Source of the DNA: Caballeronia choica
GTDB taxonomy: Bacteria > Pseudomonadota > Gammaproteobacteria > Burkholderiales > Burkholderiaceae
DNA length: 64,000 nt
NCBI RefSeq assembly: GCF_001544535.1
Contig: NZ_FCON02000025.1
Coordinates: 20,203 to 84,202, forward strand
Direction: 5' to 3'
The position numbers were made by a program, and so were the translations under genes. Each line of letters opens with the position of its first letter. The first letter of the stretch is position 1. The notes beneath the pieces were generated by a model, which searched no databases, was not told the origin of the DNA, and saw only the letters and a program-made list of their open reading frames with translations. Positions 63,201-64,000 of this stretch are shown piece after piece.

Positions 63201-63619
63201 ATTCCGAGAAGTATCAGTTGCGCGCGTGGGACTGGAACCGGCCGGGCAATATCGTCGGCGAGGTGACGGCGCTCAATCGTATCCGGCGGGCGAATCCTGC
63301 GTTGCAGACGCATTTGGGCGTCAATTTCCTGCCGGCGCACAATGAGCAGATTCTTTTCTTTGAGAAGGCCAACGCGGCGAGGGACAACGTCGTGCTGGTT
63401 GCGATCAATCTTGATCCGTTCAATGAGCAGGGCGCGGATATTGAATTGCCGTGGCAGACGCTCGAAGGATGGGGCGTGCATGAGTGGGACGCTGTCGCGG
63501 TCGAGGATCAGGTGACCGGACAGCGATTTGAATGGCGCGGGCGGCGGCAGCATGTACGGCTGAATCCGAATTCGCTGCCGTTTGCTGTTTGGCGGATTCA
63601 GCCGGTCGCTGGCGCTTGA
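60248..63619 (+). CDS. glgE: Two-domain GlgE: degenerate GH13 domain fused to alpha-1,4-glucan:maltose-1-phosphate maltosyltransferase
   Basis: A 1123-residue protein. Residues about 468-1123 form a complete GlgE (VAIESVTPSVDHGRFPAKRI start, the FASWYEIFPRSMS segment, catalytic Asp848 in FRVDNPHTKPF and Glu877 in FLAEAFTRP), which adds maltose from maltose 1-phosphate to glycogen. Residues 1-450 are another alpha-amylase-type barrel with the strand-4 motif GGFRFDAPHK (Asp174) but Trp203 where the strand-5 catalytic Glu is expected, so this half is probably non-catalytic. I start at the ATG at 60248 because a TTG upstream gives residues unlike the family. It follows glgA by 305 bases on the same strand; TreS and Pep2/Mak would be expected just beyond the window. 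Confidence 0.9.
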   Translation: MENHPAHHAYAPRIYFIDPLLVGPIANWPAQFEHAAALGFDHVLTGSPFVPGADGHRQAVSDHHRLHAAFESDEPASEGLRKLADAAKQHGLTLLVDIVIDRVSADGGLYQENKHWFHPFESAEARLDPRHAPREENVAHANFGDGEAAQHLTEWWARELLLLADAGIGGFRFDAPHKVPAHVWRRLGAAVRERHPEVRLLAWTVDISRHDLHGLTDAGFDAVFSSSRWWDFQSAWLVDEHAALVRVAPPISFPEEPFGTRLLSDLHDTSDTSLVERAYRRALYAAAAIGTGMLVPMGFEYGVGLPMSYQYGVAAEYERAREQARFDLSKDITKANALQRDNGTLASSGELRSLTGAGTSFAALIRANGPDLRHADTAALIVINPDLAKPVHVDTLHLLEAVPGEFTRFRPLDDAKATPEPLAPFTLAAGEARMFRAASEPFVLLAQPQVKRGSKSADKKAVNEAVSNPRVAIESVTPSVDHGRFPAKRIVGEAVEVQAAIFAEGHDKIAAAVQWRAADETDWHEALMVPVQPTGNDLWTTRIPLDRVGRHEFTVTAWRDDFASLIDHMQKKLKAGQTVELELEEARHLFALILAEVETTEGAAKEPLKSIVKEFTKAEAERKLELVLAAETAKAVAAARHRPFLSRDPVTYRVDAERAAARFASWYEIFPRSMSDDENRHGTFVDVIGKMPRIREMGFDVLYFPPINPIGMANRKGKNNTLTAQPGDVGSPYAIGGKEGGHTAVHPELGTLEDFRQMLEAAHAHGLEIALDFAVQCSPDHPWLKEHPTWFAWRPDGTLRYAENPPKKYQDIVNPDFYAKDAKPELWVALRDVFLFWIAQGVRIFRVDNPHTKPFPFWEWAINDVRSRHPDVMFLAEAFTRPRVMNRLAKLGFSQSYTYFTWRESKRDFIEYMHDLTQTDAKEFFRPNFFVNTPDINPRFLQRSGRAGFVIRAALAATLSGLWGVYSGFELCEAAALPNSEEYLDSEKYQLRAWDWNRPGNIVGEVTALNRIRRANPALQTHLGVNFLPAHNEQILFFEKANAARDNVVLVAINLDPFNEQGADIELPWQTLEGWGVHEWDAVAVEDQVTGQRFEWRGRRQHVRLNPNSLPFAVWRIQPVAGA

Positions 63620-64000
63620 GGAGGGGTGTGGGTTGGGTTGGGGGGTGTTTACGCCGTTTGATGCGCTAGCGCTCCTATGGAACTTGCTTTGTTTTTGGTT
63701 TATTTGCTCTGCCCCTGTCCGGGGCGGGACTCACTTTCTTTGCTGCTGCAAAGAAAGTAAGCAAAGAAAGCAGCTTCCCAACGCAAATCCTTGCCAAGCG
63801 TCGCTAGCCCGCTGTGTCGGAGTGGTCCAACCGGGGGAGTGTCGTTAGCGGGGTTTCATCGTTGTTGGCATGTAGACAAGGCGCGCACGTCGCACCGCTG
63901 CGCGGAGTGGAACAGCAGTCATACATCCGTCTTGGCACTGCGTGCCCGACGACAGGTTCGCTAAGCGGTGAATTGAAGCATGCAGCAAGCAGGAACGTAG
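63620..64000. repeat. Non-coding region with dispersed Burkholderia-type repeat
   Basis: No gene I can support. A GCCCC/GGGGC hairpin (63711-63725) is followed by a perfect 11-bp inverted repeat (ACTTTCTTTGC 63733-63743, GCAAAGAAAGT 63748-63758) and a second direct copy GCAAAGAAAG (63761-63770). I recognise this as a repeat that recurs in Paraburkholderia intergenic regions and often gives spurious ORFs; that is memory, not a search. An 88-residue open frame across it (63582-63848) is Cys/Trp-rich and not protein-like. Confidence 0.65.

Noticed and set aside
60920-63553. 877-residue open frame on the minus strand
   Set aside because: Antisense shadow of the well-supported glgE; composition dominated by Arg and His runs, no ribosome binding site, no family motif.
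63582-63848. 88-residue ORF at the right edge
   Set aside because: It starts inside glgE and runs through a non-coding repeat, is Cys/Trp-rich, lacks a ribosome binding site and matches the usual spurious translation of this repeat.

Overview
The window reads as a GC-rich betaproteobacterial chromosome, most likely Paraburkholderia, Caballeronia or a near relative. The reasons are housekeeping blocks typical of Burkholderiaceae (yqeY-dnaG-rpoD, xseB-ispA-dxs, polA with DUF2782 and thrB, ohrR/ohr, DUF3563, a BPSS1780-type membrane protein), a three-subunit FAD sugar dehydrogenase whose catalytic subunit closely resembles the Burkholderia cepacia FAD glucose dehydrogenase as I remember it, and a dispersed intergenic repeat at the right edge. 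The assignment rests on gene content and recalled family sequences; no database was searched.

Layout. 1-8.5 kb is an organic-acid block: a fumarylacetoacetase-fold protein, formyl-CoA:oxalate CoA-transferase, a GntR/FCD regulator with a small membrane ORF overlapping its start, a ketopantoate-reductase-family protein, two LysR regulators and an oxalate/formate-type MFS antiporter. An identical 10-mer (TGATATACAA) sits in three intergenic regions here and is a candidate operator. 8.6-11.5 kb holds a hypothetical protein, an aldehyde dehydrogenase and its LysR neighbour. 11.6-18.4 kb is the macromolecular-synthesis region (tRNA with CAU anticodon, rpoD, dnaG, yqeY). The rpsU gene expected at the head of that operon is not there; its place is taken by a promoter, about 150 non-coding bases and a strong terminator. 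18.5-19.85 kb is an A+T-richer cassette of four overlapping unrecognised ORFs inserted before tsaD.

21-36 kb carries GST, an MFS/LysR divergent pair, folE2, the isoprenoid operon xseB-ispA-dxs, a Rieske oxygenase, a sulfurtransferase, a Tat-exported dienelactone hydrolase, type II NADH dehydrogenase and polA. polA diverges from a LOG-family nucleotide hydrolase with one base between the start codons. 36-44.6 kb contains AMP nucleosidase, DUF2782, thrB, a membrane protein, ohrR/ohr, DUF3563, a PHB-depolymerase-type esterase and a PAP2 phosphatase. 44.7-48 kb pairs a CHAD (polyphosphate-binding) protein divergently with a PiT phosphate transporter.

48-52.7 kb has small membrane or exported proteins, an SDR, a consensus LexA box followed by a terminator with no gene between, and a Xre/RES toxin-antitoxin pair next to topoisomerase IB. 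52.8-63.6 kb holds a PPP phosphatase, the FAD sugar dehydrogenase operon (small subunit, GMC flavoprotein, tri-heme cytochrome), a DUF1345 protein, glycogen synthase and an unusually long GlgE. The last 380 bases are non-coding repeat.

Functional links. Glycogen synthase with GlgE, and the periplasmic sugar dehydrogenase, suggest active storage-glucan and sugar metabolism. The CHAD/PiT pair points to phosphate and polyphosphate handling. LOG and Amn are two different nucleoside-monophosphate N-glycosidases facing each other. The best candidates for something new are the 18.5-19.85 kb cassette, the two promoter-to-terminator intervals without ORFs (16.86-17.04 kb and 49.75-49.93 kb), and the shared operator in the oxalate block.
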